Assembly: GCA_947074335.1 (NCBI GenBank)
Contig: CAMTPG010000172.1
Coordinates: 1-6,102 of the forward strand
Reading direction: 5' to 3'
Length of the DNA stretch: 6,102 nucleotides
Origin: an uncultured Parabacteroides sp.
Lineage (GTDB): Bacteria > Bacteroidota > Bacteroidia > Bacteroidales > Tannerellaceae
A program made the position numbers and the translations under genes. Positions 6,054 to 6,102 of the stretch are shown here, one piece after another. Every line of letters starts with the position of its first letter. Positions within the stretch are counted from its first letter, which is position 1. The notes beneath the pieces were generated by a model. That model had not been told where the DNA came from. It was given only the letters and a program-made list of their open reading frames with translations, and did not search any database.

Positions 6054-6102
6054 TTATTGTATAAACCAGGCCAGTGCAAAAACAAGCGGAGCCTGCCAGT
6101 TG
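6054..6102 (-). CDS. C-terminal end of an unidentified protein (window edge)
   Basis: On the minus strand, one frame entering from the right edge reads NWQAPLVFALAWFIQ and then stops at TAA 6056-6054. Only 15 codons are visible, too few to assign a family. The stop is followed by a well-placed stem-loop and T-rich tail, which supports this as a true gene end. The other entering frames do not have this arrangement, though at least one stays open over the short visible span. The hydrophobic, tryptophan-containing tail could be a membrane or a soluble protein end. Confidence 0.45.
   Translation of the reverse strand, partial: NWQAPLVFALAWFIQ

Noticed and set aside
1..6102. CRISPR array, tRNA or rRNA genes
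   Set aside because: No regularly spaced direct repeats, no cloverleaf with CCA-type end and no rRNA-like conserved stretches were seen on either strand.

Overview
This window reads as a lactate-utilisation locus, with every recognisable gene on the minus strand, so transcription runs right to left. The source is probably a Bacteroidales-type member of the Bacteroidota. That is an inference from three things: moderate GC in genes with very AT-rich intergenic DNA, mostly no Shine-Dalgarno sequence before the starts, and a Bacteroidota-like gene set. No rRNA or other marker gene is present to fix the taxon.

Layout in transcription order (right to left): (1) 6054-6102, the last 15 codons of an unidentified gene, followed by a good stem-loop plus T-rich tract (about 5978-6035) that looks like its terminator. 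(2) 5761-5991, an AT-rich upstream region that should hold the promoter of the locus, with a 19-bp TGTT...AACA dyad at 5830-5848. (3) 2908-5760, a 950-aa FAD- and Fe-S-binding dehydrogenase of the Dld-II type (probable respiratory D-lactate dehydrogenase). (4) 2326-2877, a six-helix SatP/YaaH (GPR1/FUN34) acetate/monocarboxylate transporter, 30 nt downstream. (5) 1938-2325, a 388-bp stretch without a convincing gene but packed with inverted repeats. It includes a 113-bp double-hairpin unit flanked by an exact 8-bp direct repeat, which looks like a small non-autonomous mobile element. (6) 1137-1937, a TauE/SafE (TSUP) membrane transporter. (7) 347-1087, lutA. (8) 3-344, the first 114 codons of lutB, cut by the window edge; lutC would be expected beyond it.

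How the genes fit together: the Dld-II-like enzyme would oxidise D-lactate and LutA-LutB(-LutC) L-lactate, both to pyruvate with electrons passed through Fe-S clusters to the respiratory chain. A strain with both could use both lactate stereoisomers. SatP and the TauE/SafE protein would move small organic anions across the membrane. No LldP/LctP-type lactate permease is visible here, so these two transporters are the local candidates for lactate or acetate traffic. The hairpin-rich gap may split the locus into two transcript segments, dld-satP and tauE-lutAB.

The points most worth a second look are the MITE-like insertion with an apparent target-site duplication, the very long hairpin beside it, the unusual transporter pairing, and a CxxDxxC Fe-S motif in the dehydrogenase that resembles an aspartate-ligated ferredoxin site.
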